DNA of 33,349 nt, taken from NCBI RefSeq assembly GCF_004168205.1, contig NZ_RCYB01000018.1, forward strand, positions 1 through 33,349, in the 5' to 3' direction. The notes under the pieces are model-generated. The model was not told the DNA's origin. It saw only the letters and a program-made list of their open reading frames with translations, and searched no databases. Of this stretch, positions 26,138-33,321 are shown one piece after another; the first letter of the stretch is position 1, and every line of letters starts with the position of its first letter. The stretch is from Catenibacterium sp. co_0103 (lineage in GTDB: Bacteria; Bacillota_I; Bacilli_A; Erysipelotrichales; Coprobacillaceae). Both the position numbers and the translations under genes were made by a program.

Positions 26138-26497
26138 ATGGAACATCAAGTTCATGTAGGTGACATTGTTGATGTGACCATTACTGGTATTCAACCATAT
26201 GGTGCATTTGCTTTATTGCCTGATGGAAGTAGCGGATTAATCCATATATCAGAAATATCTGATGGATTTGTTCGTGACGTAAATCAATTTGTCTTTTATG
26301 GAGAACAGGTTAAGGTAAAAGTCATTGATATAGATAACGTCCATCACCAGGCAAGGCTTTCTTTAAAAGCAGTCGCGAAAAAGAGACGTTTTCGCAAAAG
26401 AAAGTCAATCGTGGAAACACCTAAGGGTTTTAATCCACTAAGAGAAATGATGCCTCGATGGATCAGTCGAGGAATCGCAAAGGAGGAAGATGTATGA
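26138..26497 (+). CDS. S1-domain RNA-binding protein (YugI/CvfD-like)
   Basis: The 119-residue protein has one S1 RNA-binding domain (residues ~4-78; [20 protein letters not shown], then GLIHISEIS and [16 protein letters not shown]). A basic tail ([10 protein letters not shown]) and a short C-terminal segment ending [14 protein letters not shown] follow. This matches the stand-alone S1 proteins of Firmicutes such as B. subtilis YugI (general stress protein 13) and pneumococcal CvfD, which act on ribosome/RNA function. GGAGG precedes ATG by seven bases. Its stop overlaps the pgi start (ATGA), so the two are translationally coupled. Confidence 0.92.
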   Translation: MEHQVHVGDIVDVTITGIQPYGAFALLPDGSSGLIHISEISDGFVRDVNQFVFYGEQVKVKVIDIDNVHHQARLSLKAVAKKRRFRKRKSIVETPKGFNPLREMMPRWISRGIAKEEDV

Positions 26498-27774
26498 TCA
26501 ACGTTGATTTAAGTAAAGCTAAATTAACAGAAAGCATGGAATCATATAAGGACAGAGTCGCAGAAGTTCATGATATGATCCACAACAAAACAGGAGCAGG
26601 TAATGACTTTTTAGGATGGGTTGACTTACCTACTAACTACAACAAGACTGAAGTAGAAAACATTAAGAAAAAAGCTGCAGAATTATCTGAAGAAATTGAT
26701 GTTTTATTAGTTTGTGGTATCGGTGGTTCTTATTTAGGCGCAAGAGCTGCTATTGAAGCAATCAATGGTCTTTACCCAACAAACAAGGTTCAGATCATCT
26801 ATATTGGTAATACATTCTCTGCTACTTATTTAGCACAGGTTAAGAACTATGTAAAAGATAAAGAATTCGGTATTAATGTAATTTCTAAGTCTGGTACAAC
26901 AACTGAAACTTCAGTTGCTTTCAGAATCTTCAAAGAATTACTTGAAGAAACTAAGGGTAAAGAAGTAGCTCAGAGAAGAATTGTTGCTACTACAGATGCT
27001 CATAAGGGTGCATTAAAGACTTTAGCTGACCAGGAAGGTTATACAGAATTCGTAGTTCCTGATGATATCGGTGGACGTTATTCTGTATTAACTGCAGTAG
27101 GTTTATTCCCTATCGCAATGGCTGGTATCGATGTTGATGCAATGTTAAAGGGTGCTAAAGATGCACAGGATAAATACAACAATCCAGATCTTCTTACAAA
27201 CGATGCTTATCAGTATGGTGTTGCAAGACAGATGTTATTAAAGGCTGGTTACCCAGCTGAAATGTTTGTAACTTATAACTTACAGTTGCAGCAGACTGCT
27301 GAATGGTGGAAACAGTTATTTGGTGAATCTGAAGGTAAAGAAGGAAAAGGTATCTTACCTACAAGTGGTACTTTCTCAACTGACCTTCATTCATTAGGAC
27401 AGTTCATCCAGGAAGGTTCTAAGGTTTTATTCGAAACTGTATTAAAGATTAAAGAACCTCAGATGAACTTAGAAATCCCTAGTGATGCAGAAAACTTAGA
27501 TGGTTTAAACTATTTAGCTGGTAAGACAGTTGATTATGTTAACCAGAAAGCATGTGAAGGTACTATTGATGCCCATGTAAATGTTGGTAACGTACCTAAC
27601 ATCCAGATCACTCTTGATCATGTTGATGCATATAGCTTTGGTTATATGGTATACTTCTTCGAAAAGGCTTGTGCAATGAGCGTTTACCTATTAGGTGTTA
27701 ACCCATTCAACCAGCCAGGTGTTGAAGTTTATAAAAAGAATATGTTCAAGCTTTTAGGTAAGCCTGGATATTAA
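26494..27774 (+). CDS. pgi: Glucose-6-phosphate isomerase
   Basis: This 426-residue enzyme interconverts glucose-6-phosphate and fructose-6-phosphate in glycolysis. Family features include [17 protein letters not shown], the phosphate-binding [13 protein letters not shown], the [13 protein letters not shown] signature, and a C-terminal QPGVEVYKK lysine. The length fits the short bacterial class. The frame is open 12 codons upstream inside the S1 gene, but AAAGGAGG lies before ATG 26494, where the natural N-terminus MINVDLSKA begins. The start overlaps the S1 stop by four bases. Confidence 0.97.
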   Translation: MINVDLSKAKLTESMESYKDRVAEVHDMIHNKTGAGNDFLGWVDLPTNYNKTEVENIKKKAAELSEEIDVLLVCGIGGSYLGARAAIEAINGLYPTNKVQIIYIGNTFSATYLAQVKNYVKDKEFGINVISKSGTTTETSVAFRIFKELLEETKGKEVAQRRIVATTDAHKGALKTLADQEGYTEFVVPDDIGGRYSVLTAVGLFPIAMAGIDVDAMLKGAKDAQDKYNNPDLLTNDAYQYGVARQMLLKAGYPAEMFVTYNLQLQQTAEWWKQLFGESEGKEGKGILPTSGTFSTDLHSLGQFIQEGSKVLFETVLKIKEPQMNLEIPSDAENLDGLNYLAGKTVDYVNQKACEGTIDAHVNVGNVPNIQITLDHVDAYSFGYMVYFFEKACAMSVYLLGVNPFNQPGVEVYKKNMFKLLGKPGY

Positions 27775-27778
27775 TAAG

Positions 27779-27804
27779 AAATCCCGCACTTGCGGGATTT
27801 TTTT
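27779..27804 (+). terminator. Terminator of the S1-pgi operon
   Basis: AAATCCCGC and GCGGGATTT form a perfect stem with an ACTT loop, followed by TTTT. Confidence 0.95.
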
Positions 27805-27831
27805 GTACAATGTGATAAGTTTGTAAGATAT

Positions 27832-27847
27832 TGTGATGTTTTTCACA
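27832..27847. promoter_or_regulatory. CRP/FNR-type palindrome TGTGA-N6-TCACA
   Basis: TGTGA (27832-27836), six bases and TCACA (27843-27847) match the classical CRP-family operator exactly. It is centred about 50 bases before the predicted transcription start of the following gene, a position suited to activation. No CRP/FNR gene is in the window. Confidence 0.5.
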
Positions 27848-27877
27848 AAGAATAGTAGATAATCTTTTTTTAATCAG

Positions 27878-27883
27878 TATAAT
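27878..27883 (+). promoter_or_regulatory. Probable -10 box of the dehydrogenase gene
   Basis: A perfect TATAAT lies 84 bases before the start codon. No good -35 hexamer is found at 16-18 bases upstream, which would fit an activator-dependent promoter. Confidence 0.5.
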
Positions 27884-27918
27884 GGAAGTTAGATAATGTT
27901 AAAAAGATAGTAGTGAAG

Positions 27919-27945
27919 CAGAAGAAATTGTTCTTCTGTTTTCAT
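27919..27945 (+). promoter_or_regulatory. Leader hairpin before the dehydrogenase gene
   Basis: CAGAAGAA and TTCTTCTG form a perfect 8-bp stem with ATTG loop, followed by TTTTCATTTT. It resembles a weak terminator in the untranslated leader, ahead of the ribosome binding site at about 27955. Confidence 0.5.
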
Positions 27946-27966
27946 TTTACTAGAAAGGAGACAAAC

Positions 27967-28905
27967 ATGAAGAACATTACTATTATGGGTGGTGGCGTTC
28001 TAGGATCACAGATTGCATTCCAGGCAGCATATTGTGGTTTTGATGTAACAATCTGGTTAAGAAGTGAAGGCAGTATTGGACGTACACAGCCTAAGCTTGA
28101 TTCTATCAAGCAGTCTTATATTGATGCAATTAATCTCATGGATATTGATAAATCTATCAATACATGGTGTATGGGTATTGCAGGCTATGATGATTTCGAT
28201 AAGGAGAACTGCCTAGAAAAGGTAGAACGTGCTTATTCTACAATCAAGCTAGAGCTTGATATGAAAACAGCAGTTAAACATGCTGATTTAGTCATTGAAT
28301 CTATGACAGAAAATATGGAAGCTAAGAAGGATGTCTATATAAAGATGGCTCCCCTACTTCCTGATAAGACAATTCTAGTGACTAATTCTTCTACTATGCT
28401 TCCTAGTAAATTAGCTAAGTTTACTGGTAGACCTGATAAGTTCCTTGCCTTACACTTTGCAAATACGATCTGGAAGAATAATATGACAGAAGTTATGATG
28501 CAAGATAAGACAAATAAGGCTTATTTTGATGAGATTATGAAATTTGCGAAAGAAATTAGAATGATTCCATTACCTGTCAACAAAGAAAAATCAGGATACT
28601 TATTAAACTCTATGTTAATCCCATTATTATTCTCAGGTATGGATTTAATGGTCAATGGTATTTCTGATCCTGAAAGTATCGATAAAGCATGGACTTTAGG
28701 TACAGGGGCACCTAAAGGACCGTTCCAGATTCTTGATACAGTAGGTTTAAAGACTGCTTATGAGATTGTTGGTATGTATGTAAAGATTCCTGGCTTCTTA
28801 GCCCCTTATAATTTCAAAGGTATGCATAAGATGTTGAAGTCTTATATTGATCAAGGAAAATTAGGATATAGTACTGGTGAAGGATTCTATAAGTACAAAA
28901 AATAG
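27967..28905 (+). CDS. 3-hydroxyacyl-CoA dehydrogenase family protein
   Basis: This 312-residue NAD-dependent enzyme resembles 3-hydroxybutyryl/3-hydroxyacyl-CoA dehydrogenases. The Rossmann motif is IMGGGVLGSQIAFQAA at the N-terminus, and VIESMTENMEAKKDV and TNSSTMLPS follow. The catalytic His segment reads LALHFANTIWKNNMTEV, where most relatives have HFxNPVxxMxLVE, so the Pro is missing. The C-terminal helical domain ends GEGFYKYKK. No other beta-oxidation or butyrate genes are adjacent, so the substrate is open. Upstream in-frame codons (from 27913) are part of the leader hairpin; AAAGGAG lies before ATG 27967. Confidence 0.9.
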   Translation: MKNITIMGGGVLGSQIAFQAAYCGFDVTIWLRSEGSIGRTQPKLDSIKQSYIDAINLMDIDKSINTWCMGIAGYDDFDKENCLEKVERAYSTIKLELDMKTAVKHADLVIESMTENMEAKKDVYIKMAPLLPDKTILVTNSSTMLPSKLAKFTGRPDKFLALHFANTIWKNNMTEVMMQDKTNKAYFDEIMKFAKEIRMIPLPVNKEKSGYLLNSMLIPLLFSGMDLMVNGISDPESIDKAWTLGTGAPKGPFQILDTVGLKTAYEIVGMYVKIPGFLAPYNFKGMHKMLKSYIDQGKLGYSTGEGFYKYKK

Positions 28906-28926
28906 CGCATGGTGACATGCGTTTTT
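28906..28926 (+). terminator. Terminator of the dehydrogenase gene
   Basis: CGCATG and CATGCG pair around GTGA, followed by TTTTT. It starts at the stop codon. Confidence 0.85.
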
Positions 28927-28989
28927 CTATGTGTAATTTATCGAATAAAGTGCTGCACCTAATGTGACCGAATGATAAACAGATGAAAC

Positions 28990-29028
28990 ACAAAAACCAC
29001 CCTGAAAAATACTTTTTTCATGGTGGTT
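28990..29028 (-). terminator. Terminator of the flavoenzyme gene
   Basis: On the minus strand AACCACCATGAAAAA pairs with TTTTTCAGGGTGGTT (one mismatch), followed by TTTG. It lies about 75 bases after the gene's stop codon. The 28927-29104 gap shows nothing else. Confidence 0.85.
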
Positions 29029-29104
29029 CAGTATGTGACGTCTCAAATTGTTAAGAAACAAAGAATTAAATTAAATCGAATAGGACATGTAGTAAAAACT
29101 TTTA

Positions 29105-31033
29105 CTAGATTTGTCTAGCTGCAATAAATCCTTCTCGAACTGCATCATAAATTTGACGCACTTTCTTACTATCTCCTACGTTATAAACTTCAATATCTGT
29201 ATTTTCTTCTAGCTGATTAGCTAAATCATACTGAGGAATGAATCCTGCCGCAATAACAACATTATCAACAGCAACTTTATTTTCATTACCCCATCTATCA
29301 GTTAAAGTAATTTCCTTATCATCAACCGCAACTAAACGTTTGCCAGTCATGATTTTGATATCTGATTGGGCAATAGTAATACTATAAGCCTGACAAGAAG
29401 AACCAGGATTAGCTAAGAATCTATCTGCCATTTCTACAACAGTAACATTTTTTCCTTCTCCATTCAATTCTAGCGCAGTTTCAGCTCCTGTAATTCCTCC
29501 ACCAATTACTGCAACATTTTTACCTTCAACCTTTTTAGATCCATTCAAGTAATCATTTGCACAAACGACTGTACTTCTATCACTACCAGGAACATCTAGT
29601 GTTCTTGTTTTTCCGCCTACTGCAATAACAACAGCATCAAATCCACCATTAACAAGCATATCATAGTTTGCTTCTTCTTTAACTACAGTAATGTTAGGAT
29701 CATTAGTAATATGATCTTCATAGTAATGAATTAAACGTCTAATATTTGCTTTGTTATCAGGTTTACTAGCTTCTACCATGGCGCCACCAAAACTTCTTTT
29801 TTCAAAAATAGTGACTTTATGTCCACGTAAAGAAGCAGTTAATGCAGCTTCACATCCTGCTGGACCAGCACCTACAACTGCAACATTTTTCTTAACTTCA
29901 GCCTCAACGACAGGTTTACATTCAAATCTATATAAAGTTGGATTTACTGTACAATGAATTGGTGTATGGCCTAGCATACCTTTATCAATACAACCAATCA
30001 TACAGTTGATACATGGTTTAATATCTCTTGCTTTTCCTTCTTTAGCCTTTTTAGCCCATGCTGGATCTGCTAATTGAGAACGGCCTAAAGCAACAAAATC
30101 ACCATTTCCTTCTGCTAACATCTTTTCAGCTTCTTCAGGAGAGAAAATATTATGTCCAATGAATACTGGAATATGAACAGCATCTTTAATCATTCTTACA
30201 TGTTCAGCATTAAATGCATTTGGTAATAAGAATTGTCTAGATGCTGTTGCATGTGTTCCACCCATTATATTTAAATGAGATACTCCTTCTTTTTCTAATG
30301 CTTTAGCAACTTCGACTGTTTCTTCAATACGAATTCCATCTGGTTCCCAGTCATCAGTACTCAATTTAACACCAATAGGGAAATCTGCTCCACATTTTTG
30401 TTTCATATTTCTTACAATTTCCAACAATAATCTCATACGATTATGCAAGCTTCCACCATACATATCAGTACGCTTATTATCATGTGGTGATAAGAAATTT
30501 GTTGGAATACAACCAGCAGCACCATGAATTTCAATAACTTCAAATCCTGCTTTTTTTGCTCTTAAAGCAGCATCACCAAATTTTTCTACTAAATCATGAA
30601 TTTCTTCAATAGTTAATGCTCTAGGTAATTTAAATCCCATTTCATACCATGGTTCATAAGTAATAGGTGAGGCTCCAATAACATGAGCACTACCTACAAA
30701 TCCTGCATCTCTACCAGGATGAGCCAACTGTAAGCCAGGTGTAGCTCCATGTTCTTTTACAGTTTCTGCTAATAAAGTCAATCCAGCAATAAATTCGTCT
30801 TTATCGGCTCTTAAACCACAAGATGTCATTGGCACAGGCACAGCATTATCCATAAAAATAAGCCCTGCACCACCATCAGCAGCTTGTGCATAAGCTTTAA
30901 TTTGTCTATCAGTGACTGTTCCATCAGGATTTCCTAAATAAGTTCCCATAGAATTACGTACAATTCTATTTTTAATAACAACATTTCCAATTTTTCCTTT
31001 TTCAAATAGATGAGGATAATATTTGTTTTTCAT
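29105..31033 (-). CDS. Old-yellow-enzyme-type Fe-S/FMN/FAD oxidoreductase (2,4-dienoyl-CoA reductase-like)
   Basis: The 642-residue protein has an N-terminal FMN TIM barrel (~5-330), a [4Fe-4S] cluster motif Cys341-X2-Cys344-X3-Cys348-X12-Cys361, and a C-terminal FAD/NAD(P) domain (~380-640) with two dinucleotide motifs (VAVVGAGPAGCEAAL and VAVIGGGITGAETAL). This is the plan of 2,4-dienoyl-CoA reductase, the enoate reductases and bile-acid BaiCD/BaiH, which reduce activated C=C bonds. The segment normally HGAHGYL reads HGAAGCI here (170-176), so the usual proton-donor Tyr is Cys175; His261 in GGTHA is kept. The substrate is unknown. It is divergent from a TetR regulator, its probable repressor. 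Confidence 0.93.
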   Translation of the reverse strand: MKNKYYPHLFEKGKIGNVVIKNRIVRNSMGTYLGNPDGTVTDRQIKAYAQAADGGAGLIFMDNAVPVPMTSCGLRADKDEFIAGLTLLAETVKEHGATPGLQLAHPGRDAGFVGSAHVIGASPITYEPWYEMGFKLPRALTIEEIHDLVEKFGDAALRAKKAGFEVIEIHGAAGCIPTNFLSPHDNKRTDMYGGSLHNRMRLLLEIVRNMKQKCGADFPIGVKLSTDDWEPDGIRIEETVEVAKALEKEGVSHLNIMGGTHATASRQFLLPNAFNAEHVRMIKDAVHIPVFIGHNIFSPEEAEKMLAEGNGDFVALGRSQLADPAWAKKAKEGKARDIKPCINCMIGCIDKGMLGHTPIHCTVNPTLYRFECKPVVEAEVKKNVAVVGAGPAGCEAALTASLRGHKVTIFEKRSFGGAMVEASKPDNKANIRRLIHYYEDHITNDPNITVVKEEANYDMLVNGGFDAVVIAVGGKTRTLDVPGSDRSTVVCANDYLNGSKKVEGKNVAVIGGGITGAETALELNGEGKNVTVVEMADRFLANPGSSCQAYSITIAQSDIKIMTGKRLVAVDDKEITLTDRWGNENKVAVDNVVIAAGFIPQYDLANQLEENTDIEVYNVGDSKKVRQIYDAVREGFIAARQI

Positions 31034-31120
31034 ACTTTAGCTCCTTATATTCTTCATAATTTATATAAAAAATGATATAATTATGGTAAATTATTAACAA
31101 GCAACAAAGTAATCAAAAAT

Positions 31121-31134
31121 GTTGCATATGCAAC
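31121..31134. promoter_or_regulatory. Probable TetR operator, perfect 14-bp palindrome
   Basis: GTTGCATATGCAAC is a perfect palindrome in the divergent gap. It lies just before TATAAT (31137-31142), the likely -10 of the regulator gene. Half-sites GGTTGCAT (31149-31156) and GCAAC (about 31101) lie on either side. The position suits repression of both genes. Confidence 0.65.
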
Positions 31135-31136
31135 TT

Positions 31137-31142
31137 TATAAT
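31137..31142 (+). promoter_or_regulatory. -10 box of the TetR-family gene
   Basis: TATAAT lies 27 bases before the start codon. The -35 region (about 31114-31119) is poor. The palindrome occupies the spacer. Confidence 0.5.
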
Positions 31143-31168
31143 GATAACGGTTGCATAGGGAAGAAAAA

Positions 31169-31765
31169 ATGGGCGAAGACTTAAGAACTATAAAAACACA
31201 ACAAAATATCCAATCACATTTTCTTAAATTATTAGAAACATATAATTTTAAAGATATTACCATTAAATCATTAATTAATGAATGTAAAATCAATCGTTCT
31301 ACTTTTTATAGAAATTATGAAGATAAATATGATTTAATTTATAAAATAACAGAAGAACTTATTACAAAATTCAAAAAAAATATCAATGCTCAATTTATCA
31401 TTCTTGATTTCAAAAAAGAGAATGACTTTAAGCCATATTTTATCCCCTTATTAGATTACTTCAATAAACATAAAGATATTTTTATAATACTATATAATAA
31501 TGAATTACCTATAAATATATTTGATGAGATGCTTTCAATTTACAGCCAATATTTATTAGATGAACTTATTTGCCATTATCATATAAAAGATTCTAAAATC
31601 AAAATTGCTAATTATTTTACAATACTTATTGCGTCTAATATCTTAACTGCCATAAAATGGTGGCATTTAGAAAGCCCACAAACATCAAAAGAAGAAATGT
31701 TACAAATTATTACTATTACTATCACTAAAGGTATTCTGCCTAGTTTACATTCTCAATTTATATAA
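31169..31765 (+). CDS. TetR-family transcriptional regulator
   Basis: The 198-residue protein has a TetR N-terminal helix-turn-helix (residues ~8-52: QNIQSHFLKLLETYNFKDIT, IKSLINECKINRSTFYRNYE). The C-terminal ligand domain is of the DhaS/TetR_C type (ANYFTILIASNILTAIKWWH..). It probably represses the divergent flavoenzyme gene and itself until a substrate or product of that enzyme binds. The frame is open six codons upstream from a TTG, but AGGGAAG precedes ATG 31169. It is more AT-rich than its neighbours. Confidence 0.9.
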   Translation: MGEDLRTIKTQQNIQSHFLKLLETYNFKDITIKSLINECKINRSTFYRNYEDKYDLIYKITEELITKFKKNINAQFIILDFKKENDFKPYFIPLLDYFNKHKDIFIILYNNELPINIFDEMLSIYSQYLLDELICHYHIKDSKIKIANYFTILIASNILTAIKWWHLESPQTSKEEMLQIITITITKGILPSLHSQFI

Positions 31766-31859
31766 ATATTTTACACTTCAGTCCACTAAAATTAATTATC
31801 TTCCAAAATGTAAATCAGGATAGCTCACGGAATGTATTTTTATTTTGGGTCTTTATTAT

Positions 31860-31893
31860 AACTGGAGGGGATATAAATCCTTTCCAGTTTTTT
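31860..31893 (+). terminator. Probable terminator of the TetR gene
   Basis: AACTGGA pairs with TCCAGTT, with imperfect inner pairing of GGGGAT/ATCCTT, followed by TTTT. It is 95 bases after the stop codon. Confidence 0.65.
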
Positions 31894-32030
31894 AAGTTCC
31901 TATGACGACAAGTTATTTTACAACCTAAGAAAGAGGATCCACATATGAATTTGAGTAATAGAAAGGAGATAGCTTTCGCTATCTCTTGCACTCCTTCAGC
32001 ATTGACACGGATCCCGTTTTTTATGCATAA
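31894..32030. other. Gap between the TetR terminator and the tRNA cluster
   Basis: No convincing gene is seen. GAGATAGC/GCTATCTC (31966-31985, TTTC loop) is a perfect 8-bp hairpin without a T-run, and GGATCC/GGATC sequences occur on each side. A 74-codon minus-strand frame crosses the region but has no ribosome binding site and overlaps two terminators. It could be mobile-element debris. Confidence 0.4.
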
Positions 32031-32032
32031 AA

Positions 32033-32054
32033 AAGTCAATCCAAAGATTGACTT
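32033..32054 (-). terminator. Terminator of the tRNA cluster
   Basis: On the minus strand AAGTCAATC and GATTGACTT form a perfect 9-bp stem around TTTG, followed by TTTT. It lies 11 bases after the tRNA-Gly CCA end. Confidence 0.92.
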
Positions 32055-32064
32055 AATAAGAAAT

Positions 32065-32138
32065 TGGAGCGGGTGATGGGAATCGAACCCACGTAGTCAG
32101 CTTGGAAGGCTGAAGTTCTACCATTGAACTACACCCGC
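32065..32138 (-). tRNA. tRNA-Gly (anticodon TCC)
   Basis: GCGGGTG/CACCCGC acceptor arms, anticodon loop CTTCCAA between TCAGC and GCTGA, T-loop GGGTTCGATTCCC, and encoded CCA. It is the last gene of the tRNA transcript. Confidence 0.97.
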
Positions 32139-32144
32139 ATAGGA

Positions 32145-32220
32145 TGGTGACTCGCAGGGGATTTGAACCCCTGACCCTCTGATTAAAAGTCAGATGCTCT
32201 GCCATCTGAGCTAGCGAGTC
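32145..32220 (-). tRNA. tRNA-Lys (anticodon TTT)
   Basis: GACTCGC/GCGAGTC acceptor arms, anticodon loop CTTTTAA between TCTGA and TCAGA, T-arm GGGGTTCAAATCCCC, and encoded ACCA. Confidence 0.97.
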
Positions 32221-32228
32221 AAAAAAGA

Positions 32229-32304
32229 TGGCTGGGATAACTGGATTCGAACCAGTGAAATGACAGAGTCAAAGTCTGTTGCCTTACCCCTTGGCTATAT
32301 CCCA
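32229..32304 (-). tRNA. tRNA-Gln (anticodon TTG)
   Basis: TGGGATA/TATCCCA acceptor arms, anticodon loop CTTTGAC between ACAGA and TCTGT, T-arm CTGGTTCGAATCCAG, and encoded GCCA. The first base is U, as usual for tRNA-Gln. Confidence 0.97.
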
Positions 32305-32311
32305 ATAAAGA

Positions 32312-32396
32312 TGGTGGGGAGGGACGGATTCGAACCATCGAACTCGTAGAGAACTGAGTTACAGTCAGCCGCGTTTAGCCACTTCGCTACCTCCCC
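32312..32396 (-). tRNA. tRNA-Tyr (anticodon GTA)
   Basis: GGGGAGG/CCTCCCC acceptor arms, anticodon loop CTGTAAC between CTGA and TCAG, a long variable arm (class II), and encoded ACCA. Confidence 0.97.
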
Positions 32397-32398
32397 AC

Positions 32399-32474
<76 letters not shown>

Positions 32475-32497
32475 AAATATTGAGCTATAAAATAAAA

Positions 32498-32573
32498 TGG
32501 TGGAGGTTAACGGGCTCGAACCGCTGACCCTCTGCTTGTAAGGCAGATGCTCTCCCAACTGAGCTAAACCTCC
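32498..32573 (-). tRNA. tRNA-Val (anticodon TAC)
   Basis: GGAGGTT/AACCTCC acceptor arms, anticodon loop CTTACAA between CTGC and GCAG, T-arm GCGGTTCGAGCCCGT, and encoded ACCA. It is the first gene of the tRNA transcript. Confidence 0.97.
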
Positions 32574-32585
32574 GCTGCGGGTACT

Positions 32586-32614
32586 ATATTATCATCATAT
32601 TTAGTCTAAGTCAA
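32586..32614 (-). promoter_or_regulatory. Promoter of the tRNA cluster
   Basis: The minus strand has TTGACT (32614-32609), a 17-base spacer and TAATAT (32591-32586), just upstream of tRNA-Val. The -35 is strong and the -10 moderate. Confidence 0.65.
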
Positions 32615-32716
32615 CAGAAAATAGAATTTTTTTTGTAGTTTTGTATATACGTATATTTGATTAAATGACGGTTTATTTAATTTTTATCGATTTTTTCAAG
32701 TTTTTTTCTGTTTTGT

Positions 32717-32745
32717 TTGCTTTTTGTTATAAGAACGATTACAAT
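32717..32745 (+). promoter_or_regulatory. Promoter of the candidate small RNA
   Basis: TTGCTT (32717-32722), 17 bases, TACAAT (32740-32745). The predicted start is near 32752. The -35 is weak. Confidence 0.45.
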
Positions 32746-32751
32746 TTAACT

Positions 32752-32862
32752 GTATCTAGTAATAGGTACATTTTAAAGGCTCTTGTTTAAGGCCGCTCTC
32801 AATGACACATACATTTGCTTTCCTTATTCAAGAGCTTTTATTGTGTCATGAGAGCATTTTTT
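32752..32862 (+). ncRNA. Candidate structured small RNA with interleaved stems and terminator
   Basis: This ~110-base unit has its own promoter and ends in a terminator: GCTCTCAATGACACA (32795-32809) pairs with TGTGTCATGAGAGC (32842-32855) with one bulge, then ATTTTTT. A second stem crosses it: GCTCTTG (32779-32785) pairs with CAAGAGC (32829-32835), which lies in the terminator loop, so the fold would be a pseudoknot. No open frame of note is present. A separate strong promoter for the next gene follows, so it is not simply that gene's leader. I recognise no RNA family. Confidence 0.55.
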
Positions 32863-32865
32863 AAT

Positions 32866-32894
32866 TTGACAAATACTCTAATAAAGACTATATT
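32866..32894 (+). promoter_or_regulatory. Promoter of the 32918-33253 gene
   Basis: TTGACA (32866-32871), 17 bases, TATATT (32889-32894): a near-perfect sigma-A promoter. Confidence 0.85.
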
Positions 32895-32917
32895 CATTAA
32901 AACAGAGAGGTGATAGT

Positions 32918-33253
32918 ATGCAAAGATTCACGTTTGATGATGAAGATGACTCTATTAAGGATACTAAGAGAGAGAATTCTATTCAGCAGGAAGAAAAAGA
33001 ACCTGAAGTTAAAAAAGTTGTTAAGACAAAAGTGAAACATAAGAGATCACATTCTTTACCTAAACGTACTAAGACTAAGGTAAAGTATAAAGAGAAATCA
33101 CATCCTGTCATGACTTTTATTAAGACTTTTGTGTTATTAGTATTACTTGTGATTATATTAGTAGCACTTGCATTTGGTGTACGTTTTTATTTAGATAACC
33201 CAGAAACAGTAAAACAGTGGTTCTGGCAAGGTTATCGTTATTTATTTAGATAG
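32918..33253 (+). CDS. Lysine-rich single-pass membrane protein, unknown
   Basis: The 111-residue product has an acidic start (FDDEDDSIKDTK), a highly basic middle (~30-65, many Lys/Arg/His), one TM helix (~70-92, FVLLVLLVIILVALAFGVRF), and an aromatic C-terminal tail (VKQWFWQGYRYLFR). The topology rule places the basic part inside. Such a layout could bind nucleic acid or membrane partners near the inner face, but no family is recognised. GAGAGGTG lies before the ATG, and the promoter is strong. Confidence 0.75.
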   Translation: MQRFTFDDEDDSIKDTKRENSIQQEEKEPEVKKVVKTKVKHKRSHSLPKRTKTKVKYKEKSHPVMTFIKTFVLLVLLVIILVALAFGVRFYLDNPETVKQWFWQGYRYLFR

Positions 33254-33262
33254 AAAAAGAGG

Positions 33263-33316
33263 TCCTGATTGGCAATGGTATTAAGTTAAACAAAACTAAT
33301 ACCATCAGGTAATTAA
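33263..33316. repeat. Long imperfect hairpin after the last gene
   Basis: CCTGAT plus TGGTATTA pair with TAATACCA plus TCAGG. The inner arms are a perfect 8 bp and the outer arm is separated by a small bulge on one side. There is no T-run, so it is not a normal terminator. Confidence 0.5.
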
Positions 33317-33321
33317 GTTAA

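Noticed and set aside
31815..32039. A 74-codon minus-strand frame (MTFLCIKNGIRVNAEG...)
   Set aside because: It has no ribosome binding site, runs across the TetR terminator hairpin and part of the tRNA terminator, and matches no family I know.
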